Assembly (NCBI GenBank): GCA_903872185.1
Contig: CAIQJL010000159.1
Span: forward strand, 1-39,728
From: an uncultured Bacteroidota bacterium
GTDB lineage: Bacteria; Bacteroidota; Bacteroidia; Bacteroidales; GWA2-32-17
DNA length: 39,728 bases
Direction: 5' to 3'
The notes under the pieces are model-generated. The model did not search any database. It was not told the origin of the DNA and saw nothing but the letters and a program-made list of their open reading frames with translations. This document shows positions 1 to 8,678 of this stretch, one piece after another. Every line of letters starts with the position of its first letter. Position 1 is the first letter of the stretch. A program made the position numbers and the translations under genes.

Positions 1-2
1 TA

Positions 3-95
3 AATAAAATAGATTTAAATGAATATAAAGATATCGTCTGTTATTCTAGTCTTATCTATTCGAAGTTTAAAAGATATGCTATTAAATATAACTAG
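3..95 (+). CDS. C-terminal end of an unidentified protein (partial)
   Basis: An open frame runs in from the left edge and ends at a TAG at 93-95, giving about 30 residues that end in YAIKYN. The composition (Y, K, S, I, L mixed, no low-complexity run) is protein-like, but the piece is too short to place in a family. The frame has no start inside the window, so if real it is the end of a gene lying upstream. It could also be a chance open frame in AT-rich DNA. Confidence 0.35.
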   Translation, partial: NKIDLNEYKDIVCYSSLIYSKFKRYAIKYN

Positions 96-392
96 TCAAA
101 TTATTGAATTTAGTTAGGCTAATTCATCATTTTAAAAGTTTAAAAACATTTTTTTAATGATAATTTGAATACTCTTTTTTTCAAACTAATTGTAAATTAA
201 TAAGTAGAAGTATTTTTGTAAATCTTGCTTTTCGTTTAAACTTTATTGTTTATTTGTGATTTAGAAAATAATTTTACCTTTGCAGCCTTAACAAGTAAAG
301 GTGCTTTCATTAATTCAAAGATTAATATTTAATTATTTAATCACGAATTAAAAAAGTCTTTAATATTAATCAATGCAAAAAACACAATTATC
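96..392. other. Intergenic region
   Basis: This stretch of nearly 300 bases holds no convincing gene. A weak inverted repeat lies at 106-125 with one bulged base and no T-run, so it is a poor terminator candidate. The only clear signal is the promoter at 253-282. Confidence 0.5.
253..282 (+). promoter_or_regulatory. Bacteroidota-type promoter of the four-helix-bundle gene
   Basis: TACCTTTG at 275-282 matches the Bacteroidota -7 element TAnnTTTG. TTTG at 253-256 sits 18 bases upstream, close to the usual -33 spacing. The start codon follows about 110 bases downstream. Confidence 0.65.
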
Positions 393-785
393 ATGTTTGA
401 TTTCGAAAAGTTGGATGTATACCAGGTAGTGAAGGAGCAAAACAATAAGGTTATTCAGTTTCTAAGCTCAAATAATGAAATAGATTCTTTATTAAAAGAT
501 TATTGGAAAAAATCTAGTTTAAGCAGCGTTTTAAATTTAGCAGAAGGAACTGGAAGAAAAAATACTGAAGAGAAAAAGGATTTTCTTACCTCTTCTAGAG
601 GAAATATTTTTGAATCAGCAACAATTCTTCAAACTGTAAGAGATTTAGGATGGATAGATGAGATGACTTATATGGATTTTTACGACGGTTACGAGAAGGC
701 TTCAAAAATGCTATTAGGAATGTATCGTAGTTATAGCAAAAGAGATCAGCAACTTATGCCAGTAGAAGAAAATTTTAATTTATAA
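393..785 (+). CDS. Four helix bundle protein (S23/Avd-like family)
   Basis: This 130-residue soluble protein begins FEKLDVYQ, the usual opening of the four helix bundle family. That family was first noted as ORFs in 23S rRNA intervening sequences and is widespread as stand-alone genes in Bacteroidota. The centre has the family's LAEGTGRKN-like motif (around residues 52-60), and the rest is predicted helical. Length matches the family (about 115-130 residues). The cellular role of stand-alone copies is not established; the related Avd protein of diversity-generating retroelements binds nucleic acid, but no reverse transcriptase or template repeat is present here. It lies alone between a good promoter and tRNA-Pro, and no Shine-Dalgarno is visible before the ATG. 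Confidence 0.8.
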   Translation: MFDFEKLDVYQVVKEQNNKVIQFLSSNNEIDSLLKDYWKKSSLSSVLNLAEGTGRKNTEEKKDFLTSSRGNIFESATILQTVRDLGWIDEMTYMDFYDGYEKASKMLLGMYRSYSKRDQQLMPVEENFNL

Positions 786-807
786 TAAAAAATCTAAAAA
801 TCTCTAC

Positions 808-815
808 TATATTTG
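808..815 (+). promoter_or_regulatory. -7 element ahead of tRNA-Pro
   Basis: TATATTTG matches TAnnTTTG and lies about 42 bases before the tRNA 5' end, so the primary transcript would carry a short leader. No good -33 TTG is visible at the proper distance. Confidence 0.5.
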
Positions 816-856
816 CACCTCTTTAAAAAGAGATTTTAATACGTTCTTTATTTAAT

Positions 857-930
857 CGGGGTATAGCGCAGTTGGCTAGCGTATCTGCTTTGGGAGCAGA
901 GGGTCGCAGGTTCGAGTCCTGCTACCCCGA
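857..930 (+). tRNA. tRNA-Pro (anticodon TGG)
   Basis: The 74 bases fold as a tRNA. The acceptor stem is CGGGGTA (857-863) pairing with TACCCCG (923-929), with discriminator A at 930. The anticodon stem is TCTGC/GCAGA (884-888/896-900) around a seven-base loop with TGG at 891-893, and the T-arm carries the usual GTTCGAG-like sequence. CCA is not encoded. The anticodon reads proline CCN codons, mainly CCA. Confidence 0.95.
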
Positions 931-935
931 CAATT

Positions 936-977
936 AAAAGGATTAAGTTGCATAAAATCAGCTTAATCCTTTTTTTT
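936..977 (+). terminator. Intrinsic terminator after tRNA-Pro
   Basis: A perfect 12-base stem (AAAAGGATTAAG at 936-947 with CTTAATCCTTTT at 962-973) runs into a T tract to 977, immediately after the tRNA. Confidence 0.85.
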
Positions 978-1101
978 ATGTCCGATATTTGCCCGGTAAT
1001 TTATTAAATGCTTAAAAAGAGTACAAACTTTTTATCTATTACATCAAACATTGCAATATCAATTATGGTTGAAATGACCTACCTATTTGATTATATCTAT
1101 T

Positions 1102-1971
1102 TTATTTATTGTTATCAATTATGTTTTTTACAACATTGATGATGTCTTTTAACATATTTACGTCTTTGTCTATTTTATTGATTGTTTCAATTTTCTCGTT
1201 TTCAAAGAAATATCCTTTTAAGCTGAAAGAAATAAACAGGTTGTTTTCTATATTTGAAAATTGAATATCTGAATTGTATTTATTACTAAAATCAGTAGTT
1301 ATAGGATAAATACTATTATTAATTTGTGTTAACTTTATTAATTGATGATCAATTAATTTATCAAAAATACATCTAACAAAAATGCCATTAAAAATGGGTT
1401 TAAATAAATTAAATACATGAAGTTCACAAAGTACAAATTCAATACCGTTGTAACAGCCATGCATCCAGTCATCACCATTGTAATCAGAATATTTATTCTT
1501 AAACAATTTTGAAGCGTAAAATGTTCTAGGATGTATTTTTTGAAGAAATGAATATTCAGTTAGCTCAGGTATTTCTTGTTTGAAGCAGTAAAATAAATCA
1601 TCTTTAAAAGAACATTTTGATGCATTTATGTATTTTGAATTAACAAAATACATAGAATTTAAAGTTAATGCAATTAAAATATAACTGATTGTAAGCCCTA
1701 TTGCAATTAATATTATTGTATAATGTGACATAGCTGAATTGCTATGTGCATTTATTTGATTTTGATTAAAAGCATTAACTTCATGATATGATTTATATGA
1801 GGCAGGTATTATTATTAATAATAAAATAAGTTTTAATTTATAACCTCTTTTTCTGAAATCATAAAAAAGTGATACGTACTTTCTTTTAATTTCTTCTGGA
1901 GTAAGGTATCTAAAGTTTTTATTTAAAGGTTTATTCTCGGTAAAATTTGATATTTTATTGATTGTTTGCAA
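1102..1971 (-). CDS. DUF3137-like membrane protein
   Basis: This 289-residue protein has two hydrophobic segments (about 46-58 and 84-108) and a soluble C-terminal part. Around residues 165-205 a G-D-D-x-M-x-G-x-x-x-G-I pattern is followed by an ELH and a GIF.R..FDK segment. This resembles the DUF3137 family, where an analogous stretch has E-H and KGLFF.ADFNK motifs. Function of that family is unknown. The frame opens at a TTG (1969-1971); no ATG occurs before residue 81, which would lose the first membrane segment, so TTG or a non-standard start is assumed. The gene stands alone, facing away from tRNA-Pro's terminator. Confidence 0.6.
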   Translation of the reverse strand: MQTINKISNFTENKPLNKNFRYLTPEEIKRKYVSLFYDFRKRGYKLKLILLLIIIPASYKSYHEVNAFNQNQINAHSNSAMSHYTIILIAIGLTISYILIALTLNSMYFVNSKYINASKCSFKDDLFYCFKQEIPELTEYSFLQKIHPRTFYASKLFKNKYSDYNGDDWMHGCYNGIEFVLCELHVFNLFKPIFNGIFVRCIFDKLIDHQLIKLTQINNSIYPITTDFSNKYNSDIQFSNIENNLFISFSLKGYFFENEKIETINKIDKDVNMLKDIINVVKNIIDNNK

Positions 1972-2014
1972 AATATTATATTGTTATAGCTTCTGTCAAT
2001 TTTTAATGTTTAAT

Positions 2015-2049
2015 AAAAAGGCTAGAACAAAAATTATTCTAGCCTTTTT
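2015..2049 (-). terminator. Intrinsic terminator of the SprB/PKD-repeat gene
   Basis: A perfect 13-base stem, AAAAAGGCTAGAA (2015-2027) with TTCTAGCCTTTTT (2037-2049), lies 22 bases past the stop codon of the large minus-strand gene. The A-run of the left arm reads as a T tract on the minus strand. Confidence 0.85.
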
Positions 2050-2070
2050 ATTAAATTAATAGTATTCTGT

Positions 2071-5000
2071 TTATCTTACAACATTAACAATTCCTGATTT
2101 AATATGTTGAATTTTATCGCCATCATAATATTCAACCATCCAGGTGTATGTGCCAATTGGAGCAATTGATTTGTCTTTTACGCTACCATCCCATCCATAT
2201 TTTGCAGGTTGCTCTGCGTCATATTTATCAGTGTTATAAATAACTTCACCCCATCTATCAAATATGTAAAGTTGAAAATCTTTTGAACTAATGCCATTTC
2301 CTATAATATAAAACACATCATTAATATCATCAAAGTCAGGTGATATTGCATTCGGCGCATAGAAAGTATATTCATCACGAATTACAATTACATTATTAAC
2401 TGTGTCGGTGCAATTCTTTTCAGTGATAGCAATTAGGTAAACAATATAGTTTCCTAAACCAGGATACCAATGCACTGGGTTTTCAATGCTAGAAGAATCG
2501 CCATCTCCAAATGACCAAATATATGAACTTGCAAATTCAGATAAGTTTGTAAAGATAATCTGAGGTTTAATTATGCTTGCGGTTGTTGGGTCGGCAATAA
2601 ACCTTGCATTAGGAGCTGGCCAAACGCTTATCATTTCTGGATGTAATAAAGTGCTAATACAACCTTGAGCAGAGGTAACTGTTAAGGATACATCAAAAAT
2701 GCCATCCTGAGTAAATTCATGAATAGGGTTCATGTCATACGAAATAGCATTATAACTTGCATCGCCAAAATTCCAGAAATAAGTTTGCCCAGGTAAAGAA
2801 GAGCCAGAATTAAATGAAACTGTTAGTGGTTCACAACCTGAAATAGTATCGCTAACAAAACTTATAGGAGGATTAGGATTAACAGTAATGTATATTGAGT
2901 CGTGAGCAACAGAGTTACAACCATCTCTTACATATAAATATTCTAGTCCTGAAGTTGCAGGTGAAATATATATAGGTGGAATCAAAACATCACCTTGTGT
3001 ATTGTAAACCATGTAAGGTGGGCCACCTCCTTGACTAATACTTACGCTAAGTTGAGTCGTATCTCCAGGACAAATTGAAGTTGGAGAAGCTATAACATCT
3101 ACAACAAGTGGCAATGAAACAAGTACGCTAACAATAACTGAATTACTTGTGCATCCACGAGAATCGGTTACAGATACTGTGTAATTTGTTGTAGTTAATG
3201 GATTCACTCCAATTGATGGATTAGATGCAATCCCATCCCAATAGTAAGTATATGCTGGAGTTCCACCAGTTGAGTTAGCGGTAAGGTATGCATATTCACC
3301 AGGGCAAATTGAATGAGTTGTTATTGCAGAAACAATTATTGGTGATGGCTCAAAAAGAGATGTTGAACCAGAAACTGTACATCCATGAGCATCTGTAACT
3401 AAAACAGTATAATTTCCTCCTGATAAATCAATGAAATCTCCTACTGTTTCAATTTGTGAACCCAAAGTGTAAAGATATGTTGGAGTTCCTCCATTTGCTT
3501 CTACTGTGATGGTTCCATCGTTTGCGTCATGACAAGTAATATTCGTTTTAACTATACTTGAAATTACTAATTGAGCTGGTTCTCCAATTATTGCTTGGGC
3601 TGTAGCTGTACATCCAAATACATCAGTTATTGTTACGTATTGAGTTCCATTACAAAGTGTACTGTTAATTGCAGAATTTGGAGTTCCAGAATTCCATTGA
3701 TAACTATAAGGTGGTGTTCCGCCAGAAGGAACTGCAGTTGCTGAACCATTACATTGAAAAAAACAATTTGCATCAATAATATTTGTAGTACTTGCTGTTA
3801 TTTGTACCGGTTGTGATATAATTGCAGTAGCTGTTGTTGAACAACCGTTATTGTCAGATGCAGTTACAATATAAGAACCAACACAAAGATTATTTGCAGT
3901 TGCTCCATTTGCACCACCTGGCCAAGAAAAAGAATAAGGTATAGTTCCATTTGATGCGCTTACTGTAGCACTTCCAGTGCATTGACCAAAACAGTTAATA
4001 TTTGTTGTGTTGGAAATGGATGCTGTAATTGGAGAAGGCTGAGTTATGGTTACTGTTGTTGTAGTTGTACACATGTTTGCATCAGAAGTTGTTACAATAT
4101 AATTTCCTGCACATAAACCAGTGGCGCTAGCTGTCATTCCTCCTCCAGGCCATAAATATCCATATACTCCTGGGGAACCTCCATTAGCAGAAACTGTTGC
4201 CATCCCATCACATATTCCAGAGCATGATGTGTTTGTTGTTGAAACAATTTGTAAGTTTATTTGAGCAGGTTGAGAAATAACAAAATTACTTGTAATGGTA
4301 CATCCATTAACATCAGTTACAGTTACAGTATAATTTCCAGCTGCTAAATTTGATGCTAAAGATGTATTACTTACTCCGCCCGTCCATGTATATGTGTAGG
4401 GGCCAGTACCTCCACTTGCAGTTACCTGAGCAGTACCCGAAGCATTATTATAACAAGTTAAATTGGTTTGATTTGGTAAAACTGTAATATTATTAGGCGA
4501 TGTTACAGTAAATGGGTAACTTTCTGTACAACCTAAAAAATCTGTAACAGTTCCTATATAGTTTCCAGCTGTAAAAGGTGGGCCTGTAACATTTGACCAT
4601 GTATAAGAGTATGGTGGAGTTCCACCACTAGGGACTGGCGTTGCTTGTCCTGTTGAACTAGCACAAGGTAATGTTCCTACATTTATACTATATGTTAAAT
4701 CAGGAGGATTATTTACTTGTACTGTTGTAATAGGACTTAGGCAATGATTATCGCTAACCTGTAATGTTATAGTTTGAAGTCCTGAAGTTCCCCAGTTTAC
4801 TGTATATGGTCCGGCATTAGTACCAGAAACTATAGTTCCACCGCCAAAGGTCCATGAATAAGTTGATCCGACACTAGTAGTACCTGTATAAGTAATTGTT
4901 GAATTTTGTCCAAAACAACTAATAGGAGTAGCTGTAAAAGTAGATGTTGGATTAGCAGTAAAGGTCACAGTTGCATTATCAACACATGTTGTTCCAACTG

Positions 5001-6348
5001 AATTTGTGATACTCCAAGTCAAGTTGTAAACTCCTGAAGCAGTTGCAGTAACTAATGCTGTTGGAGAGTTAGTTGGATTAATAGTAATTCCAGCAGGGCC
5101 TGTCCATAATAAATTATAATCACCAGCCTGTGTTATAGCTGTCATGTTAGTACTTAAACCACATGATGAAACATCTAATCCTGCATTTACAACGCAACCG
5201 CAATTTTGTACAGTAACAGGAACAGTTATCGTAGAAGTACAGGTTCCTCTGGAAGTTGTTAAGGTAACATTGTAGGTACCGGCTGTTGCCCATGAAATAT
5301 TATATGGACCAGCACCAGCACCAGATACTACGGTTCCACCTCCCCAATTCCAGGTATAGGTGTCGGTAGCAACTCCGTTTCCTGTATAAGTTATTAAAGC
5401 ATTAGACCCAGTACATACTGGATTTGGGTTTACTGTAAACGAAGAAGTTGGGGTGTCATATACTGTTACTAAAATTGTTTGAGTAGCATTAAAGCCTCCA
5501 TTAGAAATTGTTACGACAATTGAATGATTTCCTACAGTTGGGTAATACATACCAGGGTCTTCAACTGATGAGAAGAGAACACCATTATCTGTCCAAGTAT
5601 ATACTATACCAGGAACTGGGCAAGTAATTTCTACATTATCAATTCCCCAATGGTCATTTGTAGAAGCAGTAACTTGCTCTTGGTGCCATTGAAATTGCGT
5701 ATTTGGACCAGCTCCTCCGGCAGGCACATTAAAACAATAATTTCCCCATGCATTAAATGCATTAAAACCTGACCAACCTGCATCATAAAGCCCTACCCAA
5801 GAATTTGTTGGATATTGATTTCCATCAGGACAAAAATAAGTTATATCAGTCCAAGTGCCACCACCATTTGTTGAGTATTGTAAGGAAATACCTTCGTCCA
5901 TTTCATCTGGTCCCTCACAAGGTGATGGGTCGCCTTGAGTTGACATTATAAAATCAAAACAAATCTGACAGGAAGCTGTAACTGGATAAGGAACAGTAGT
6001 AAGATTTCTAGGAAATGAACTTGCACTACCTATCCATAAATATGGTGTTCCATCATAAACACTTGTAGCATTAACTATATTAGCACATGGACAAGGGTTT
6101 GTAAATGTTGGAGTACTATTTGACGACCATCCAGCTCCAATTGTTGAAGTATTAAAGTCATTATTCATTAAATAATTCGCACATGAACCTGTCGCTTGTA
6201 AGTTAACGCCAGCGCCCAAACAAATAGTTAACGGACCTACCGGGGTTGCAGATATTGTACATTGAGCAAATGCTGTGTTTGTATGTAAACCTGCTACAAG
6301 CAATGCTATTAACATTAATCCCTTTTGTGTTTTTGATATATTATTCAT
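2071..6348 (-). CDS. Large secreted protein with SprB-like and PKD repeats and a T9SS type B sorting domain
   Basis: This 1425-residue protein begins with a signal peptide (hydrophobic 10-28, likely cleavage after AFA). Residues about 60-245 form a reelin/MAM-like jelly-roll region with a WGIDNVEI ending. PKD-type domains follow (YTWNWGGG, YSWTFGGG; later YFWNFGDA and YIWSFGDG). Between them are seven or so SprB-like repeats with a GGTPPYSYTW-type motif, each about 75-80 residues. The last about 90 residues (NAISPDFDDINDVF, FDRWGEVIY, GTYTWMVEY) are the CHU_C or gliding-motility-associated C-terminal domain, which directs export by the type IX system. It is probably an adhesin-like surface or released protein. 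It stands alone with its own terminator. The ligand is unknown. Confidence 0.9.
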   Translation of the reverse strand: MNNISKTQKGLMLIALLVAGLHTNTAFAQCTISATPVGPLTICLGAGVNLQATGSCANYLMNNDFNTSTIGAGWSSNSTPTFTNPCPCANIVNATSVYDGTPYLWIGSASSFPRNLTTVPYPVTASCQICFDFIMSTQGDPSPCEGPDEMDEGISLQYSTNGGGTWTDITYFCPDGNQYPTNSWVGLYDAGWSGFNAFNAWGNYCFNVPAGGAGPNTQFQWHQEQVTASTNDHWGIDNVEITCPVPGIVYTWTDNGVLFSSVEDPGMYYPTVGNHSIVVTISNGGFNATQTILVTVYDTPTSSFTVNPNPVCTGSNALITYTGNGVATDTYTWNWGGGTVVSGAGAGPYNISWATAGTYNVTLTTSRGTCTSTITVPVTVQNCGCVVNAGLDVSSCGLSTNMTAITQAGDYNLLWTGPAGITINPTNSPTALVTATASGVYNLTWSITNSVGTTCVDNATVTFTANPTSTFTATPISCFGQNSTITYTGTTSVGSTYSWTFGGGTIVSGTNAGPYTVNWGTSGLQTITLQVSDNHCLSPITTVQVNNPPDLTYSINVGTLPCASSTGQATPVPSGGTPPYSYTWSNVTGPPFTAGNYIGTVTDFLGCTESYPFTVTSPNNITVLPNQTNLTCYNNASGTAQVTASGGTGPYTYTWTGGVSNTSLASNLAAGNYTVTVTDVNGCTITSNFVISQPAQINLQIVSTTNTSCSGICDGMATVSANGGSPGVYGYLWPGGGMTASATGLCAGNYIVTTSDANMCTTTTTVTITQPSPITASISNTTNINCFGQCTGSATVSASNGTIPYSFSWPGGANGATANNLCVGSYIVTASDNNGCSTTATAIISQPVQITASTTNIIDANCFFQCNGSATAVPSGGTPPYSYQWNSGTPNSAINSTLCNGTQYVTITDVFGCTATAQAIIGEPAQLVISSIVKTNITCHDANDGTITVEANGGTPTYLYTLGSQIETVGDFIDLSGGNYTVLVTDAHGCTVSGSTSLFEPSPIIVSAITTHSICPGEYAYLTANSTGGTPAYTYYWDGIASNPSIGVNPLTTTNYTVSVTDSRGCTSNSVIVSVLVSLPLVVDVIASPTSICPGDTTQLSVSISQGGGPPYMVYNTQGDVLIPPIYISPATSGLEYLYVRDGCNSVAHDSIYITVNPNPPISFVSDTISGCEPLTVSFNSGSSLPGQTYFWNFGDASYNAISYDMNPIHEFTQDGIFDVSLTVTSAQGCISTLLHPEMISVWPAPNARFIADPTTASIIKPQIIFTNLSEFASSYIWSFGDGDSSSIENPVHWYPGLGNYIVYLIAITEKNCTDTVNNVIVIRDEYTFYAPNAISPDFDDINDVFYIIGNGISSKDFQLYIFDRWGEVIYNTDKYDAEQPAKYGWDGSVKDKSIAPIGTYTWMVEYYDGDKIQHIKSGIVNVVR
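3230..4690 (-). repeat. SprB-like coding repeats
   Basis: Seven degenerate protein-level repeats of about 75-80 residues, each with a G-G-T-P-x-Y-x-Y-x-W core, are encoded here inside the large secreted protein. The DNA copies have diverged (for example TGGTGGAGTTCC versus TGGAGTTCC variants), so recent recombination between copies is not evident. Confidence 0.75.
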
Positions 6349-6732
6349 ACACTTTGAGTTTTTTGTTTATATATTAATTTACAGAATTAAATACTATTGT
6401 CATTGTATACATTTGCATTTAATCTGGTTATATATTTATTTAGTAATAATAATATTTTTAATCGACATAGAGTGCTGTTTATAAATTATTTTTAAAAGTT
6501 TTTTTAATATTATAAAGACGAGAAAAATAATGCATGGTTGCCTTTAAAAGAATATAAATTCATTAAAAAACACAAGAATATTTTCTTGTAATTACGGGTC
6601 TTAAATATATGAATATAAGTAAAATGCATAGTCGTGAGTTTTCTCTATTTGAATAAGTTGTTGTATATGTCAAAAAGATGAAATGTTGCTAAATATAAAA
6701 ATCATGTTAATTATAATTCTTATTTTTATAAC
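6349..6732. other. Divergent intergenic region
   Basis: This 384-base gap separates the divergent secreted-protein gene and the glycosyltransferase operon. Its clearest element is the inverted repeat at 6572-6589. TACATTTG at 6408-6415 fits a -7 element on the plus strand but lacks a -33 partner and is 318 bases from the next gene. No RNA gene or convincing ORF is visible. Confidence 0.5.
6572..6589. promoter_or_regulatory. Inverted repeat, possible operator
   Basis: ACAAGAA-TATT-TTCTTGT is a perfect 7+7 inverted repeat with a four-base centre, between two divergent genes. It is too short and lacks a T-run for a terminator, so a regulator site is possible. Confidence 0.3.
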
Positions 6733-8667
6733 ATGAAATATTTCTTTTCTTCATATTTTGATAAACTTAAACAATACAAATTCTTTTTATTAGCTATTGT
6801 AATTTTATCATTTATACTTTATGGCAATTCTTTAAAGAATCAATATAATATTGATGATTACATTGTAACAGGAATCGACACAACTGTTCAAAAGGGGATT
6901 AAAGCTATTCCAGATATTTTTACTTCAATATATCACGATAACGGAAAAATTAAATTTGGCTATCGTCCAATTGTTAAATCAACTTTTGCAATTGAATACC
7001 AATTTTTTGGTAATAGTCCTTTTATAAGCCACTTTATTAATTTGTTAATTTATTGTTTTACTGGTATTTTCTTATTTTTTCTTTTAAGAAAAATTTTATG
7101 GAAGTATAATGCTTTGTTTTGGTTTACAATTGTGTTTTTATTTATAGCACACCCCATTCATACCGAAGTAGTAAATAGTTTAAAAAATAGAGAAGAATTA
7201 ATTAGTTTTTTAGCGGGGTTGTTTTCATTATATAGATTTTTTAAGTACTCAGAAACTGGTCGCATTAAATATTTTATTTTTGGTCTAGTTTGGTTTGTCT
7301 TCGCTTATTTAACCAAGCAAAGTGTATTAACTTTTATCGCAATTATTCCGCTTTCAATATATTTTTTTACAAACTCTTCTTTTAAAAAGATTTTAATAAT
7401 TACAGGTGCCCTAATACTTGTTGGTTATCTTGTAGCATCAATTCCTTCTTATTTTTTACCTGTAAATTCTAGCGATCAATTTTATCTGGAGAATCCATTG
7501 TTTTTTACTCATGGTAGGTTACATCGGTTTCCAACTGCCATGGTCTCTATATTATTTTATTTGAAATTATTATTTTATCCACATCCATTATTATATTATT
7601 ATGGATTTAATATGATTCCTGTGGTTGGTTATACAAATGGGTGGTTTATATTCTCATTTGTAATTCATATTGCCCTTCTTATTTTTGCAATTTTTAAAAT
7701 TAAAGAAAAAAATATATTATCCTTTGCTATATTTTATTATTTGTTAGCAATTTCAATGTTTTCTAATATATACGTTCCTGTTACAGGAATAATTGCTGAG
7801 CGATTGGTATATTCGGCTTCTTTAGGCTTTTGTATTATTATTGCTTGGATTATTTTTAAATTGTTAAATATAGAGTTAGAAATAAGTTTAATTACAGCAA
7901 AAGCTAGAAATAAGTTAATTATTGTTTTAATTGTTATATTAATACCTTATAGTATAAAAATAGTTGATAGAAATACTAATTGGGAGAACGATATGACACT
8001 TGCAGAAAACGATATGCCATATCTTGAAAATTCTGCAAAAGCAAATGGTGTATATGCTACACAATTGCTATTTAAATTACTTAGTATTAAAGATCCTCAA
8101 GAATTAAAACAAGTCCTTGATTTATCTGAAAAACATTATAAAAAATCTCTTGAGCTTTGTCCAGATTATCCTAGTTCTCAAAATAATTTGGGTTATTTAT
8201 ATTTGATGTATTATAATGATTATAAGAAAGCAATTCCATATTTTCAGAAAGCAATTGAATTAAATCCAAAATATCCTGAAGCATATTTTTATAATGGTTT
8301 AGCTTTAGAAAAAATGCTAAAATTTGAAGAAGCAGTGGCCTGTTACAAAAAAACAATTGAAATTTCGCCAAATTATATAGATGCCATTTCAAAGCTTGCA
8401 AATTGGAGTTTTAGAAATAATAATTTTGATGAAGCAATTAGAATGAATCAGAGAATAATGAAAATTAATCCAACACTTGATCTTCCATATATTAATATCG
8501 GGAATTATTATTTAATGAGAAAAGATACGACTTCTGCAATTAGTTATTGGGAAATCGCTTTTCAAAAAAATCCTGATAATTATCTTATGCAAAATAATTT
8601 ATCAGGCTATTTTAAAGAAAGAGGTAATTTAGAAAAATCGGCTTATTACTCAAATTCAAATAAATAA
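6733..8667 (+). CDS. TMTC-like membrane glycosyltransferase with C-terminal TPR repeats
   Basis: This 644-residue protein has about ten membrane segments in the first 400 residues and four tetratricopeptide repeats at about 460-640 (for example A-I-P-Y-F-x-K-A-I-E-L-N-P-K-Y). The N-terminal loop has a DD pair (Y-N-I-D-D-Y) after the first membrane helix, and FGYRPIVKSTFAIEYQFFG precedes the next helix. This is the layout of the TMTC/DUF1736 and PMT-like GT-C glycosyltransferases, which transfer sugars from lipid carriers to proteins outside the cytoplasm. It is first in an operon, 11 bases before the arylsulfotransferase-like gene. Glycosyltransferase activity is inferred from this architecture; the sugar and acceptor are unknown. 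Confidence 0.7.
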   Translation: MKYFFSSYFDKLKQYKFFLLAIVILSFILYGNSLKNQYNIDDYIVTGIDTTVQKGIKAIPDIFTSIYHDNGKIKFGYRPIVKSTFAIEYQFFGNSPFISHFINLLIYCFTGIFLFFLLRKILWKYNALFWFTIVFLFIAHPIHTEVVNSLKNREELISFLAGLFSLYRFFKYSETGRIKYFIFGLVWFVFAYLTKQSVLTFIAIIPLSIYFFTNSSFKKILIITGALILVGYLVASIPSYFLPVNSSDQFYLENPLFFTHGRLHRFPTAMVSILFYLKLLFYPHPLLYYYGFNMIPVVGYTNGWFIFSFVIHIALLIFAIFKIKEKNILSFAIFYYLLAISMFSNIYVPVTGIIAERLVYSASLGFCIIIAWIIFKLLNIELEISLITAKARNKLIIVLIVILIPYSIKIVDRNTNWENDMTLAENDMPYLENSAKANGVYATQLLFKLLSIKDPQELKQVLDLSEKHYKKSLELCPDYPSSQNNLGYLYLMYYNDYKKAIPYFQKAIELNPKYPEAYFYNGLALEKMLKFEEAVACYKKTIEISPNYIDAISKLANWSFRNNNFDEAIRMNQRIMKINPTLDLPYINIGNYYLMRKDTTSAISYWEIAFQKNPDNYLMQNNLSGYFKERGNLEKSAYYSNSNK

Positions 8668-8678
8668 TAACATATTAC

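Noticed and set aside
393-785. Diversity-generating retroelement accessory (Avd) gene
   Set aside because: No reverse transcriptase, template repeat or variable repeat is present nearby.
3230-4690. CRISPR-like repeats
   Set aside because: The repeat unit is about 230 bases, in frame and degenerate, and encodes SprB-like domains.
6275-6484. Small plus-strand ORF overlapping the 5' end of the secreted-protein gene
   Set aside because: Antisense to a signal peptide, very hydrophobic low-complexity composition from AT-rich DNA, no family likeness.
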